Shown here in pieces: positions 40,940 to 52,855 of a stretch of 64,000 nt of DNA. Numbering within the stretch: the stretch's first letter is position 1; each line of letters begins with the position of its first letter. The stretch is taken from positions 2,863,001 to 2,927,000 of the forward strand of contig NC_087117.1 in NCBI RefSeq assembly GCF_963855985.1, written 5' to 3'. The notes under the pieces were generated by a model. It did not search any database, was not told the DNA's origin, and was given only the letters and a program-made list of their open reading frames with translations. The DNA comes from Ostrinia nubilalis. Lineage: Eukaryota; Arthropoda; Insecta; Lepidoptera; Crambidae. The position numbers were made by a program, and so were the translations under genes.

Positions 40940-42600
40940 AATGAATTTTATGCATTTTGTAAATAGTAGTTTTATTATGAAGGTATTTTATACCCTACAG
41001 GCGTTAAGTTTGCGAAATATATCTTTTTTGGGTCGAAAAATTATAAATTGTTGATTATTGGTAAATTAATTCAAAAGAAATAGTACAATAGTTGTTTTGA
41101 ATTCAAAAGAGAGATTATGTCTGTTCACAGTTTTACGAAATTCTATCTTTTTGTTTTGAAAGTACTGTGTTGTGATAATTTATCCTATTTACCCACCTAC
41201 TTCCATCCTTTTGTTAACTTTCTGTAATTTCCGTATTATTTTCCGGATTTTTTAGAGTATAACAGACTAGAATAAACATTTTTTTTTGCCTCATCAAGGT
41301 ACCGTCATATTATTATCAAAGATAGTTTTAAAGATGTTTAAATAAACATAGTCGAAATTGTTATAATCTAGAGCATCACCAAAAAATAACGCCGATTTTC
41401 AGGCGGTGACCGAAATTTCGGCTGCTCGGTGTACCAAGTTACGAAGTTTTCGCGTATGAAAAATCCGCCAGATGGCAATACGTAGACGCGAGGTCCAAAT
41501 GCTGCATGATTGGTTATTTTATTTTTGACATGACATTGACAGATATGTCAAAATCTAACCGCCATCTAGCGGATCTTTCATTCGCGAAAACCCTCATTAC
41601 CCCAAAATGTCCTGAATCCAGAGTCATTTCCACATTCTGTTCTTTGTAAAGATATTTTTTTGGTATTTAAACCATGTTAAAAATAAAAATTTATAAGAAA
41701 TATCACTACACAGTAATTTCAAACTTATTTCTTTTATAATATGTGTGCATTCTCTTTGCTCTTATTAATTTTTTAACCTTACGTAGTTCTTACTCCCTTT
41801 GGAGTCGACGTTTTTCGAAATTTTATTAGAACTTTTCAAGTATTTAACAAGTCCAAAATTTTCATTGTTTTTGGACCTTAAAGATAAGGGAATAACGTTC
41901 AAAATGTGATGGGAACTATTTTCCCACTGACGTATAAAGAGTTAACACTTTTATTTACGGCCTTTGGCTATACTCGTCACTTAAGCGACGTCAGATGTAT
42001 AATTTTACGTTTGACACCACCTATTCTTAAACACCGTTTCTTTAACTTCGCGATTCTATCCCTATCGTTTATTTATTTAAGCTTTAACGCCATTAATTGG
42101 TACCTTAAGCGAACTTAATGCCATATAGGTATTTTCTGCCGATTTACCTTCGGGCCAAGCAGAAAAAAATCGACGGTGCTAGAAAGCAAAGGAAAAGAAA
42201 AACAGATTCCTACATACATAAATATACTCGTTGATGAGAATATTATGGTACGAGTCAGTAGTATGGAAAAATCATAAATTACTCACAACTTTTAGGACTT
42301 TTTAGAGACCTTTTAAACTATACATAATTGATTTCTGCGTCGTCTTCTTTGCAAAGAAAAAACATTTGTTTTTGAAGTCGTATAACTACACTGGGTGATA
42401 TTTTTAAGCGTATACGCTTATCTACAGTTAACTAATACCGAAAGATTTAAAAGAAAGATAGTTGTGTTGTGATCATGCTTGATTGCCACACTGGATGTAT
42501 TAATTCGACCTGATCGTAGACCGCAAAACGCATTGTAATGTGCGACGGTCAGATGTGCGCACTGTAAGTTTATCCCAATAGAATGAGATTATCCTAAGCT
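40940..42600. other. Intronic AT-rich stretch, one shared repeat
   Basis: No exon seen. About 41430-41600 is related to about 10440-10560 (CGCCAGATGGCAATACGTAG and ACGCGAGGTCCAAATGCTGC). The rest shows nothing recognisable. Confidence 0.45.
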
Positions 42601-42602
42601 TA

Positions 42603-43895
42603 CGAGGGGCGGCTGAAAAGTGTTGAGCCTAGGGTATTAAAAATGCCGATAGAAAAGTATAAAAAATATATTTTTCTATTTAATCTCCCTCTACTACAAC
42701 GGACTTCTTACATTTGTGTAAAAGAGCTTTTAACCTACTGAAAAAAAATTCGCAATCTTTGCCTTCGAAATGAGCCTTTAACGCCGCCTTCATGTCTTTG
42801 TCACTCAAAAATCTTCGTTCCTGGAGGTGTTTTTTCCAATTTGAGAATTAAACAAAATAGCTAAGGATTCAAATTAAACTGTATGGTGGGTAATTAATTT
42901 CTTAAAATCCAGTTTTACCCGGGGCAAGTCATGCAAAATGCGCGGTGTGCGCGGGCGAATTGTCTTGCAATAACAGATTTCCTTTCGCCAGTTTGCCTCT
43001 TAATATTTCAACAACCACTTGACGCACTTTTATCAACAGTACAGCATAATAATTCCCATTTATTGTAGTTTTTTTAAGTAGGTAGTCAATGAATAAAATT
43101 CCTCCACAATCCCAAAAATAGTGGCTATGAGCTTGGGTGTTGATCGCTGCACTTTGAATTTCCGCGGCGGCGTTTTCCCTTTTGAATCCATTGCATTGAC
43201 TCTTATTTTGACTCTAGATCGTACTGCCAGATCCATTGTTTATCAATAGTGATAATGTGAGGAAAAAAAATTGTTAGGATTATGGCCAAAGATGTCCTAA
43301 AACTCCTGCGAAGTTGTGACTCGACGCTGGTTGTCAAGCGGCGTGAGCATTTTTGGCACCCATCGCACGCACCCCTATTTCATGTGCAAATGAGTATGAA
43401 AAATATCGCCGATACGTTCCTTGCTAATGCCTATGGCTTCAGCTATATGTCACCGCTTAATTCGCTGATCTCTAAAGCAAGATTCTTTAAATTTTCATTA
43501 TTTTATTCGTTAATGGCGAAATCTGACCGCCCTGACTTGCGGTCATCTTTTAGCGACTCCCTGCCATGCTTGAATTATCGGATCCAATCTTTCATGGTGG
43601 CAAATGAAAGCCCAGACTCCCCATAAACTGTAGACATCTCTTCAAATGTTACCGTCAACGTTTTGTTCCTCTTTTTGAGGAATTTTATGACAACTGTGTA
43701 CTTCAATTTCGTACATTGCGCGGATGACTGAGACATGATGATGTTTACGGATTAATTACTAAAAGCGTGATGACGCTAATGAAATGAAACTTTGTACATA
43801 TACTAAGGAGATTATTGGCAAATTAATTAAATTTAGCGCGAGTCAATAATAACACTTGAAGATACTTAGGCTCAAAAATTTTCAGCCGCCCCTCG
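42603..43895 (-). mobile_element. Degenerate mariner transposon
   Basis: 1293 bp with ends CGAGGGGCGGCTGAAAA and TTTTCAGCCGCCCCTCG, flanked by TA on both sides. This is the length and terminal-repeat size of a full mariner. The minus strand begins a transposase-like frame near 43737 (MSQSSAQCTKLKYTVVIKFL) but accumulates many stops and frameshifts. Remnants of later blocks (HYFWDCGG-like) are visible near 43100. Inactive copy. Confidence 0.85.
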
Positions 43896-43922
43896 TATAT
43901 GCTAGTGGTTTATGCCTAATAT

Positions 43923-44101
43923 CAGAGTAAATACAAATGAGTAGGTTATCTTCATAGGCGTAACCACGACTGGCTCCCCGCTAATCCACGCTAAATTTTG
44001 TCAGTGTGTGCGTGCGCGCCGCATACGTATTGGCGCGCTCACATACAAACCGCGCCCGGTGCGTTTCTATGAAGATAACCTACTCATTTGTATTTACTCT
44101 G
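43923..44101. mobile_element. 179-bp foldback element with 7-bp direct repeats
   Basis: The ends CAGAGTAAATACAAATGAGT and the reverse complement form arms of about 34 bp. CTAATAT flanks both sides (43916-43922, 44102-44108). Confidence 0.8.
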
Positions 44102-44397
44102 CTAATATGGAGAAATGTTGCGTACACACTACAGTATCCATTGTGACAAATCATACTACAACCACATAATGCTTCTTATAAATATTTTCATACTTTAACC
44201 TTGCCATATTAATGGCACTTCTGTCTGCTTTTCCCTACATTAAATTATCTTCTACAGCGGATAATGTTTATAATGTTTCACAACACATCGCCACATTTTT
44301 AAGTCTAAGTAGCACGATATCATTCAATTTTGACCTTGCCAGACATGTGTTCCACCTTCGTACAAATATGAACTCGAAAAACTTCTAATTCTAACTA

Positions 44398-44917
44398 TAC
44401 TCAACATCAAATAAACCGCACCTTCCGCGACGCGAACTTTATCGATTTTCTTCTGACACAATCATGGTGCCCCAATAATATTGGTGTTATTTGAAAGCCC
44501 AATAAATATCCTTAAAGAAAAACACATTTAATTTCTGAATAAATGATTAAGATATACCATAAATGTGACTTGAAAAAATACCTCACTTTGGGCCCACCTA
44601 TGGGCTCAATTAGACCAATTTTTATGGTTATAAAACCAAATAATGATCTCACGTGTCATCTTTAACAGATGGATAGCGATTAATCCCAACTTAACAGTTT
44701 TATAGCCATAAAAGTTGGCTCTAGCGTAACTACCTATTTTTTGAAGAAGTGACTCTGGATCCTTCTAAAGACACATTTTTGGGGTAAAAACCTTTCCTTT
44801 AATGAAATGAAGGTTAGAACTAGGCTTTCAAATGGTGCCAATATTGGTGGGAAGTGGGGAAGCATACGTTTGAAAATGCTTGTCGCGGGAGGTGCGATTT
44901 ATTTGATGTCGAGTGTA
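44398..44917. mobile_element. 520-bp inverted-repeat element, copy 2
   Basis: Colinear with 14639-15155; ends CTCAACATCAAATAAACCGC and GCGATTTATTTGATGTCGAG. Confidence 0.8.
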
Positions 44918-45367
44918 GTATACTATTAGACCAGCTGTTTATAATAAAAACTGTAAATATGTAGATTCATTAAGGTTGTGCTATCACATAGTCGTTTAGT
45001 CAATTGTGAGAGAGAAGTAGGTGTGCCGTGATGTTCGTATGTTGTAGCCACAGATCCTATCCAAATCTGTGGTCGTTACAGCAATAGTATATGTAAATTG
45101 TTTAGGCTTCGGCAAGCTAGTTCGATAACTCATTTCCGCTGGTCTATTGTGGTGAACCCACTCAAAACACAGGCATATACATAATTTAGCTTAGCTGAAA
45201 GATTTGACAGGAATGATGGTAACTTGTACACTACTATTTTACATTATTTGAAAGTGAAGACCATTTGAGGTTTAGGAAACGTACGGATCATAGCACATGA
45301 ATATAAACACCGTTGTATAATTTGATTGACTTGCTGTCGACTATACATTATTTATTTTATAGACAAC

Positions 45368-45592
45368 TAGCTTTCCGCCCGCGGCTTCGCCCGCGTGGAA
45401 TTTTGTCTGTCACAGAAAAACTTTATCGCGCGCGTCCCTGTTTCAAAAACCGGGATAAAAACTATCCTATGTTCTTTCCCGGGACTCAAACTATCTCTAT
45501 GCCAAATTTCATCAAAATCGGTTGCGAGGTTTAAGCGGGAAAGCGTAACAGACAGACAGACAGACAGAGTTACTTTCGCATTTATAATATTA
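45368..45592 (+). mobile_element. LINE 3' tail of a type common in Lepidoptera
   Basis: CTTTCCGCCCGCGGCTTCGC ... CCAAATTTCATCAAAATCGG ... (CAGA)n ... TTTATAATATTAGT. I recognise this from lepidopteran genomes as a LINE tail; the clade is not certain. Confidence 0.6.
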
Positions 45593-45776
45593 GTTGGGAT
45601 TGACCATAATAAGCTATGTATTTCATATTTCTATACTCAACTAGTAGGAAAATCCTACAACCACCGTGACGTAAATCTTACTCAAATGAAAATCCCCAGC
45701 ATTGACCCGATCGAGGCGAATTCCCTTCACGATTTTATCAAGAAGTCAATTGACACGTTCCAATTTCACTTTTTAG

Positions 45777-46864
45777 GCGCCCCCGCGTCCGAGGCAGCGA
45801 GTAAGTCCTCACACATGACCTCTACCCGACGCAACCGTCTCACCAAGAGAAACGCTGCCATTGTGTTAGAAAACTCCACGGTACTGCCCTTCAAGTGGCA
45901 CAGACAGAACTTCCTATGCTTCTTCTGTCACAAGACTTTTAAAGACGCAAATCTCCTGAAGGAGCATACCGAAGAACACAAAACTTCCAGCATCAAATCC
46001 GCTGTCTCATTTCTGAGGGGAGACGAGAAAATCAAAATTGATGTAACCACTCTGAATTGCACCCTTTGCGATGTCACTTTGTCAAATCTAGAGGACGTAA
46101 TAGAACATTTGACGGTAATCCACAAGAAATCGTTCCACAAAGAATGCGGGTTCGGACTGGTACCGTACAAACTCGTCGACGATAACTTGAGATGTGCGAT
46201 TTGCAACGAGGAGTTCCAGTATTTCATAAAACTAAACCATCATATGAACGAGCATTTCGGCAGCTACGTTTGTGAGACTTGCGGCAAGTCTTTCCTAAGC
46301 CAGGATAGACTAAGATGTCATTCTCTAAGACATGGATCCAGACATCGATGCAATTTCTGCTCGGAGTCCTTCGAATCGCAAACGCAAAAAACCAATCACG
46401 AAGCAAAGATCCACAACAAAGTTCTCACAATGAAATGCAGCTACTGCCCAGAAACGTTCGCTAGTTATTACGCAAGAAAAATCCACCACAAATCGGCGCA
46501 TAACGTCGCAATGCAGGAGTATAAGTGTCCGGTTTGCGGGAAGATCTTTCCCATTATGAGTCGGATGAAGATTCACGTCAAACAGGTGCATATTAGGGAG
46601 AAGAATTTCGCATGTACAATGTGCGAGCTAAGATTCTTCTCCAGGACGCATCTGAACAAGCATATGATCAAGCATGTAGGAGAAAGGATACACCAGTGCG
46701 AAATTTGTTTGAAGTCTTACGCGAGGAAGCAGACGTTAAGGCATCATATGACGATACATAGCAAGGAGAAGAAGTTCACCTGTTCTTTTTGCAGCCAAGA
46801 ATTCTCGCAGAATCACAGTTTGGGAAGGCATATGAGGGTGCATCACCCAATTGATACCACTTAA
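45777..46864 (+). CDS. Alternative terminal exon A: 10 C2H2 fingers
   Basis: The acceptor TTTTTAG ends at 45776. The exon adds GC to the shared G (Gly) and stays open to TAA at 46864; the spliced protein would be 554 aa. The order is a basic leader (STRRNRLTKRN), then VLPFKW, then a first CFFC finger, then IKIDVTTLNCTLCD, then eight further fingers up to CSQEFSQNHSLGRHM. The last three have TGEKP-like linkers. It is most similar in layout to exons F-I (single module). It lies 5.3 kb from exon 4, beyond a mariner and several MITEs. The nearest candidate poly(A) signal is the variant ATTAAA at about 46923. Confidence 0.88.
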
Positions 46865-47269
46865 GATGGGCAGAGTGAATATCCTATGTATAGTTAAAGA
46901 CTTTTCCTAATAGTTTTTAATTATTAAATAATATGCATAGATTTTATTGCGGAAATTGCTTATTTTATCAAAAATTATGATTTCGGAGAATTCGGTTAAG
47001 TCAATATTTATTCATAGAAATAATTTAGTTATTAAAAAAATCGTGTAATATTCATAAATTACTTATGTACAATATGATCCTCTTTTAGAAATATTAAACA
47101 GTTATTTTGCTAACGTTTACATTTTATTCAAACCTTTGCCATCGAATTTTAGACCGAAAACTTTAAATGTACCCTATCAGTTTTAAATTGACTCATTTCT
47201 GTTTCGTAAACTAGAAAATTCTCGTAGTACACATTATGGGTACATTTACAGTACAGAATTTCTTTTCAG

Positions 47270-49110
47270 ATGCTAAATCGAGGAAATACAAGGGCTGCGA
47301 ATCATCCTCGATGCGTAGACGAACGAACCTGCAAATTCTGTTCAACAACACGACCGTTATACCGTTCAAATGGCGCGGGAAATACCTCTGCTTTTACTGC
47401 AGCAAAGATATATCAGAATATTCGGAATTGAGGAAACATACCAAATCTCACGGCGACTGTTCCACGAGAGACCATTCGTTGAAAGTCCTCAAAGGGGGAC
47501 AGAACATGGAAATCAAAATCGACGTCTCTGATATTACCTGTGAAATCTGCAACGAACCCTTTCCGTCGTTCGACGAAATACTCTCCCATCTTTATGTCAA
47601 ACACAAACTAGAATACGATAAGGACGTTGATATGGCTATCGAAGAATACAGACTGGTAGATCTCACTTGCCTTGTCTGTGGCGAGAAATTCGCCTACTTC
47701 GGCTATTTGGTCTCCCACGTCAACAACACCCATCCCAAAAAGTGCCTCATTTGCGATAAATGTGAGCAAAAGTTTAATAAACAGCGAGATCTCTTCTCTC
47801 ACATCAAAAATTACCACAGAGAAGGGGGTTACCAGTGCGAAGCGTGCCCCCAAAGCTTTAGTTCCCTCAATATCTTGCGGAAACACAAAAATAACAGGCA
47901 TTTGACTAGATGTAACGTTTGCCATTTAAAATTGCCGTCAGCGGTTTTAAAACAGAAGCATATGGACTTAGAACACCCAGACGACGGGTCTTTAATTTGC
48001 GACAACTGTTCCAAAGAATTCCACACGAAGCAAGGCTTGAAAATGCATATACGGAAATGCAAAGCCGAAGACGAGATCTTCGACATCGAAATAAAGAAAG
48101 AAGAAGCGATGGACTACGACGAAAGTTGCGAAGAAGTGAAAAGACCCAGCGTCAAACAAATTAGGGAAAATATTGTCATAGTTATCAATATGTCTACTGC
48201 AATACCGTTTAACTTCTACAAGAATAAGTTCAACTGCTTTTATTGTTCCAAAGATTTCGCGGATTCGGACTCGATGAGAGAGCATACGGTGATGGAGCAC
48301 CCAGTGTGTGATATAAAAGAAAAATGCATCCGGAAATGTAGGGAATCGGTCGCGTGCGTAAAAATTGACGTATCTTCTCTCGCGTGCAAAATCTGCTTTG
48401 AATCTATGCGAGATTTAGACAGCCTATTAGACCATTTGATTCTGAAACATGAAGCGAACTACGACAAGTCTATAACAACATGTTTGCAGCCTTACAGACT
48501 GATCAAAGACCACATGGCTTGCCCACACTGTCCGGGAGAAGTGTTTAGGTTCTTCGGGACGTTGTTGAAACATATGAACAAGAATCATACGAATAACAAT
48601 ATAATATGCGTGTACTGCGGTGAAACGTTTAGACGCGACCAGAATCTAAGGGTGCACATATGGCGGCACCATAGGGACGGGCGATTCAAATGCACCATAT
48701 GTGATGCAGAATGTAACATACCATCTAGATTGTATATGCATATGGCAAAAGCCCATGGCGTAAAAGCGGCAAAATGCCCGAAATGCCCCGAGAGTTTTGC
48801 CACCCAATATCTGAGGCAGAAGCATTTGATAGAGGCACACGACTCAGGGCATAAGTGCACTTATTGCGGCAAACTGTTCACAAGGAATTCCTTCATGAGA
48901 GATCATATCAGAAGAACTCATCTGAAAGAGAAGAACGTGGAATGTTCGATATGCAGTATGAAATTCTTCAACAACATTCTTCTTAGGAGACACATGGTGA
49001 AGCATAGCGGGGAGAAGAATTTCCACTGCGACATGTGTGGCGAGAGATTCTTTTGGCGGAAAAGCCTCCGAACTCACATGGCTAGGCACAATAAGCACAT
49101 ACAACTGTAA
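47270..49110 (+). CDS. Alternative terminal exon B: double-module, 16 fingers
   Basis: Acceptor TCTTTTCAG ends at 47269; G+AT gives Asp; open to TAA at 49110 (isoform 805 aa). It contains two copies of the leader-plus-finger module. Module 1 starts RRRTNLQILFNNTTVIPFKW with seven fingers, the last ending in Cys (HIRKC). After an acidic spacer, module 2 starts at VINMSTAIPFNFYKNKF with nine fingers, ending FFWRKSLRTHMARH. The same double layout occurs in D and E, so these three are a sub-array. AATAAA follows at 49146, before the acceptor of exon C. Confidence 0.9.
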
Positions 49111-49145
49111 ATGTAGTTAGAAACATGTTATCTACGTATGATTTG

Positions 49146-49151
49146 AATAAA
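49146..49151 (+). terminator. Poly(A) signal after terminal exon B
   Basis: AATAAA 36 bp after the stop, between exons B and C. Confidence 0.6.
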
Positions 49152-49257
49152 TTGATGATTGCCATCTCCAAAACCTTTTATGAAGATTAATGGTTACGTT
49201 ACCTTATTTTGAGTTTCGATACGATGTTAAAGGTAACAGTAGACCTTTTCTTTTCAG

Positions 49258-50399
49258 GTGACAAAGGACTTCTAAAGGCGCCGCGGCGTCGGGCCAACAT
49301 CCAGCTACTTCTGAGTAGCACGAACGTTATACCGTTTAGGTGGAAAAACTTATTCATGTGCTTCTACTGCGGCAAACACACTAACGAGCCGGCCGAGCTA
49401 AGGAAGCACACAGAATCGCACGGTAACCCTTGCTTGCTGATGAAATTCCGCGGTACAGAAACCGCGATAAAGCTGGACATATCCAATCTGACTTGCAAGC
49501 TCTGCAAGACACAATTCCTCTCTTTAGATGACGTTATAGACCATCTAGTCGCAGAGCACGAGGTAAACTACACAAGGGAAATATTCACGTACATGCAACC
49601 TTACGATTTGGCCCGAAGCAAGTGCCCGGAATGTTCGGAGAGCTTTGTGTATTACTCTTTTCTGATTAAACACGTCGAAGAAGCGCATCCTCCGAAAAGT
49701 TTCACATGCGCCTGGTGTCAGAGCGAATTTTCCTCTGAAGGTTATTTGGAAACGCACAAATTAGACGTGCACGAAGAGTACAAGACAAATAAAGGAATAA
49801 TGACAATAGTGAACAAGTCCACGGCGACGCCTTTCGAGGGGTATTACGATGGCAAATTCAACTGCTACAGCTGTACCGAATCGTACAAAGATTTCGGCGA
49901 TCTTCGTGACCATCACTTGGCAAACCACAGCGAGTTTACCGTCGAGGAATGCTCTCAAAAACCACTAAGTTTGGAGACCAGTGACTTAAAATGCCGGGAA
50001 TGCTCATCGTCCCATGACGACGTCAAAACTTTCGTGGAGCATTTGAAGTCGGTTCACGAAATCGAAATATCTGAAGCCGCTGTGGAAGTGAAGCAAATAA
50101 AGATTGACAAGTCTCTGACGTTCACTTGTTGTATGTGTGACGAGTCGTTTGACAAGTTTATGCTTCTGACTCGTCACTTGGAAGAGCACAGTCGTGCTAT
50201 GCTATGCGACTTCTGTGGTGCACAAAATAATCGGCATAAAAAAAGTTGCAAATCCCGCGGAAAGGCTAAAGCGAAGAAAGCTCCCCAAAATGTAGAGCCT
50301 GATAGTACGGATGCCGATGAAAGTGAGGATAGCCAAAAAAGCGAAAAATTGCTGGTACCTGAAGAAGTTGTTAGCAAGAAAAAGATGAAGACGAAGTAA
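49258..50399 (+). CDS. Alternative terminal exon C: shortened, about 7 fingers and charged tail
   Basis: Acceptor TTTTCAG ends at 49257; G+GT gives Gly; open to TAA at 50399 (isoform 572 aa). Leader RRRANIQLLLSSTNVIPFRW, four fingers, then a second leader (VNKSTATPFEGYYDGKF) with only three good fingers. A remnant LCDFCGAQNN---KKSC lacks the histidines. It then ends in a Lys-rich and Asp/Glu/Ser-rich tail (SRGKAKAKKAPQ ... KKKMKTK). The six distal fingers found in B, D and E are missing. Either a specialised isoform or a decaying exon; the open frame and intact acceptor argue against simple decay. Confidence 0.83.
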
Positions 50400-50997
50400 A
50401 TGTAAAATTCGTCGTAGAAAGTAAAATCTGCGTATTTAGACAAAAAGGCAGATTTGACGATAAAGAATTTCGAATTTAAAAAGTCCCTTCGATCTATCCA
50501 AAAGACTGTTTTGTATTAATTTTACTATCATTTTTAACATTGACTATGTTATATTTGTATTTTTATACTCTTCTATATTCTGATTGACAATTCACATCTC
50601 CCATACGTTCGTGATTAACATTTTCTATCGTCCCGATTTATTTTGTATCATTATGAAATTTTTGGAATATATCACCAGAATCTTATAATATTCATACTAT
50701 CTATCTATAAATTTATGTTCGATTTGTATCTAATATACAGTATGTGTAATATCTAGTCAATACTATAAGATGTAGCGCATTTTTTAATCATTCCATTTCA
50801 TAATATTCCAAGTAGGTTTGTCAGATACAATCCTCTTTTTAATAAGTATTAAATACAATGTAGGTGCCATACTAGTTTAGTTATTTATGGTAGTTCGGGA
50901 AGCATATAACTACGTCATTGATAATCTTGATGCTCAAAGAATTTACAATGCAAAAAGCCTCATGCCCAATGATAAGTAATAATTTTCATCTTTTCAG

Positions 50998-52793
50998 ATG
51001 AAAATGGGCCGGCAAAAGTACACAGTGCCAATAAAATCAGGAGGACGAATCTGCAAATCATATTCAACAGTACCACAATGATTCCTTTTAAATGGCGCGG
51101 CAAATACATTTGTTTTTATTGCGGAGAGCACATTAATGAATACAGCGATTTGAGACAACACACGATAGATCACGGAGACTGTACGGATAATGACAGAGCT
51201 ATAAAATTAGTCAAAGCGGGTGACGCGGAAGTCAAAATCGATGTTTCGGATATCACATGCAAACTGTGTCTCGTTTCGTTCATGTATTTCGATGACATGC
51301 TAACACATTTGATGTTCGATCACCATTTGCCGTACAACAAAGATGTACCGTTAGCTTTAACCACGTATCGTCTTGTAGATCTCAAATGCGTGTTCTGCGA
51401 TAGTAGCTTCAACTATTTTAATAAACTCGTGTCTCATGTTAACCTTAAACACCCAGTCAATCAACTGTACTGTCACGATTGCAATCAGAAATTCAACAAA
51501 AAAAGAGACCTTGAATCTCATATTCGCGCTCGGCATAGGTCGGAATATGCGTGTATGAAATGCCCAGTCACTTTTGAATCAAATGCTGCGTTGCAAAAAC
51601 ACAAAGCCACTTTCCACGCTTCACTTTGTAACGTTTGCTTCGAGCCTTTTTCTTCTGACACGGGCAGAGCCAATCACATAAAGAAAGTACATTTCGACAA
51701 CGACATCCTACAATGCGGGTTTTGCCTCAAAATTTTAAGCACCAAAATAGCGTTCCTCAACCACGCCTCGAAATGCAACGTCAAAGATTCTAAAGACTAC
51801 ATCGAAACTGTCGACGATGATAAGAAACCTACGGTAGTTCAAATACGAAATAATATTGCTTGCATAATCAACATGTCTACTGCTCTGCCTTTTAAGTATT
51901 TTATGAATAAGTTCAGATGTTTTTATTGTGCGAAAGATTTTACGGAGTGTGACGATTTGAAGGAACATACAGTTGTGGAGCACCCAATTTGTAATAGTAA
52001 ACTCAAATGTATGAGACTTCGCAATAGGGAAGCCGGTGCAAAAGTAAAACTAGATGTATCTACACTGTCTTGTAAAATGTGTTTTGAGCCGATGCAAGAT
52101 TTGGACTATCTAATAGACCATTTGGTAGTAGAACACAAAGCTCAATACGATAAGGCAGTTGACCACAACGTGCAGCCTTTTAAACTTATCAAAGACGATT
52201 TCCCTTGTCCGTTCTGCGCTGAGTCGTACAGATATTTCAGTAGCCTTCTAAAACATATCAGCGAGAACCACACGGAGAATAACGTCATATGCCCATTTTG
52301 TGGAGTTACTTTTAGGGCGGATCACAATTTGCGGTTTCATATATCGTTTAAGCATAAGACTGGAAATTTCAAATGTACCGTTTGCGATTTGAGTTTCCCG
52401 ACCAAAGCACATTTGAGGGATCACTCCGGCTCGGTCCACGGGGACAAAGTGGCTCAATGCCAAGAGTGTCTAGAGAAATTTACAACGTTATACGCTGTCC
52501 AAAGACACAGGATCAACGTCCACGGTCTCGGTCACAAGTGCTCGTATTGCGGCAAATTGTTCACCAAGAAATCTTTCATGGTGAACCACGTACGACGGTT
52601 GCATCTGAAAGAGAAGAACGTGGAATGCTCCGTGTGTTTCGAAAGATTTTTCGATGCAAACGCTTTGAAAATGCACACGATCAAACACGTCGGAGAGAGG
52701 AACTTCCATTGCGATATTTGCGGGAAGAAGTTCCTTTGGAAGAAGAATCTTATAGGGCACATGTCCTCGCACATTAAGACTAATCAAGCGTAG
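50998..52793 (+). CDS. Alternative terminal exon D: double-module, 16 fingers
   Basis: Acceptor ATCTTTTCAG ends at 50997; G+AT gives Asp; open to TAG at 52793 (isoform 790 aa). Leader KIRRTNLQIIFNSTTMIPFK-W, seven fingers, a spacer, INMSTALPFKYFMNKF, nine fingers ending KKFLWKKNLIGHMSSH. It is closest to exons B and E. Only 62 nt separate its stop from the next exon, and no AATAAA lies in that gap. A transcript using D must therefore be polyadenylated inside or beyond exon E, or use a non-canonical signal. Confidence 0.89.
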
Positions 52794-52855
52794 GCTTAAT
52801 CTAAAACTGTGACAAAAATAGACGCACAATTACAGCAAGAAACATTTCTTTTCAG

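Noticed and set aside
43282..43626. 114-codon plus-strand ORF
   Set aside because: It is antisense to the degenerate mariner transposase and not coding in its own right.
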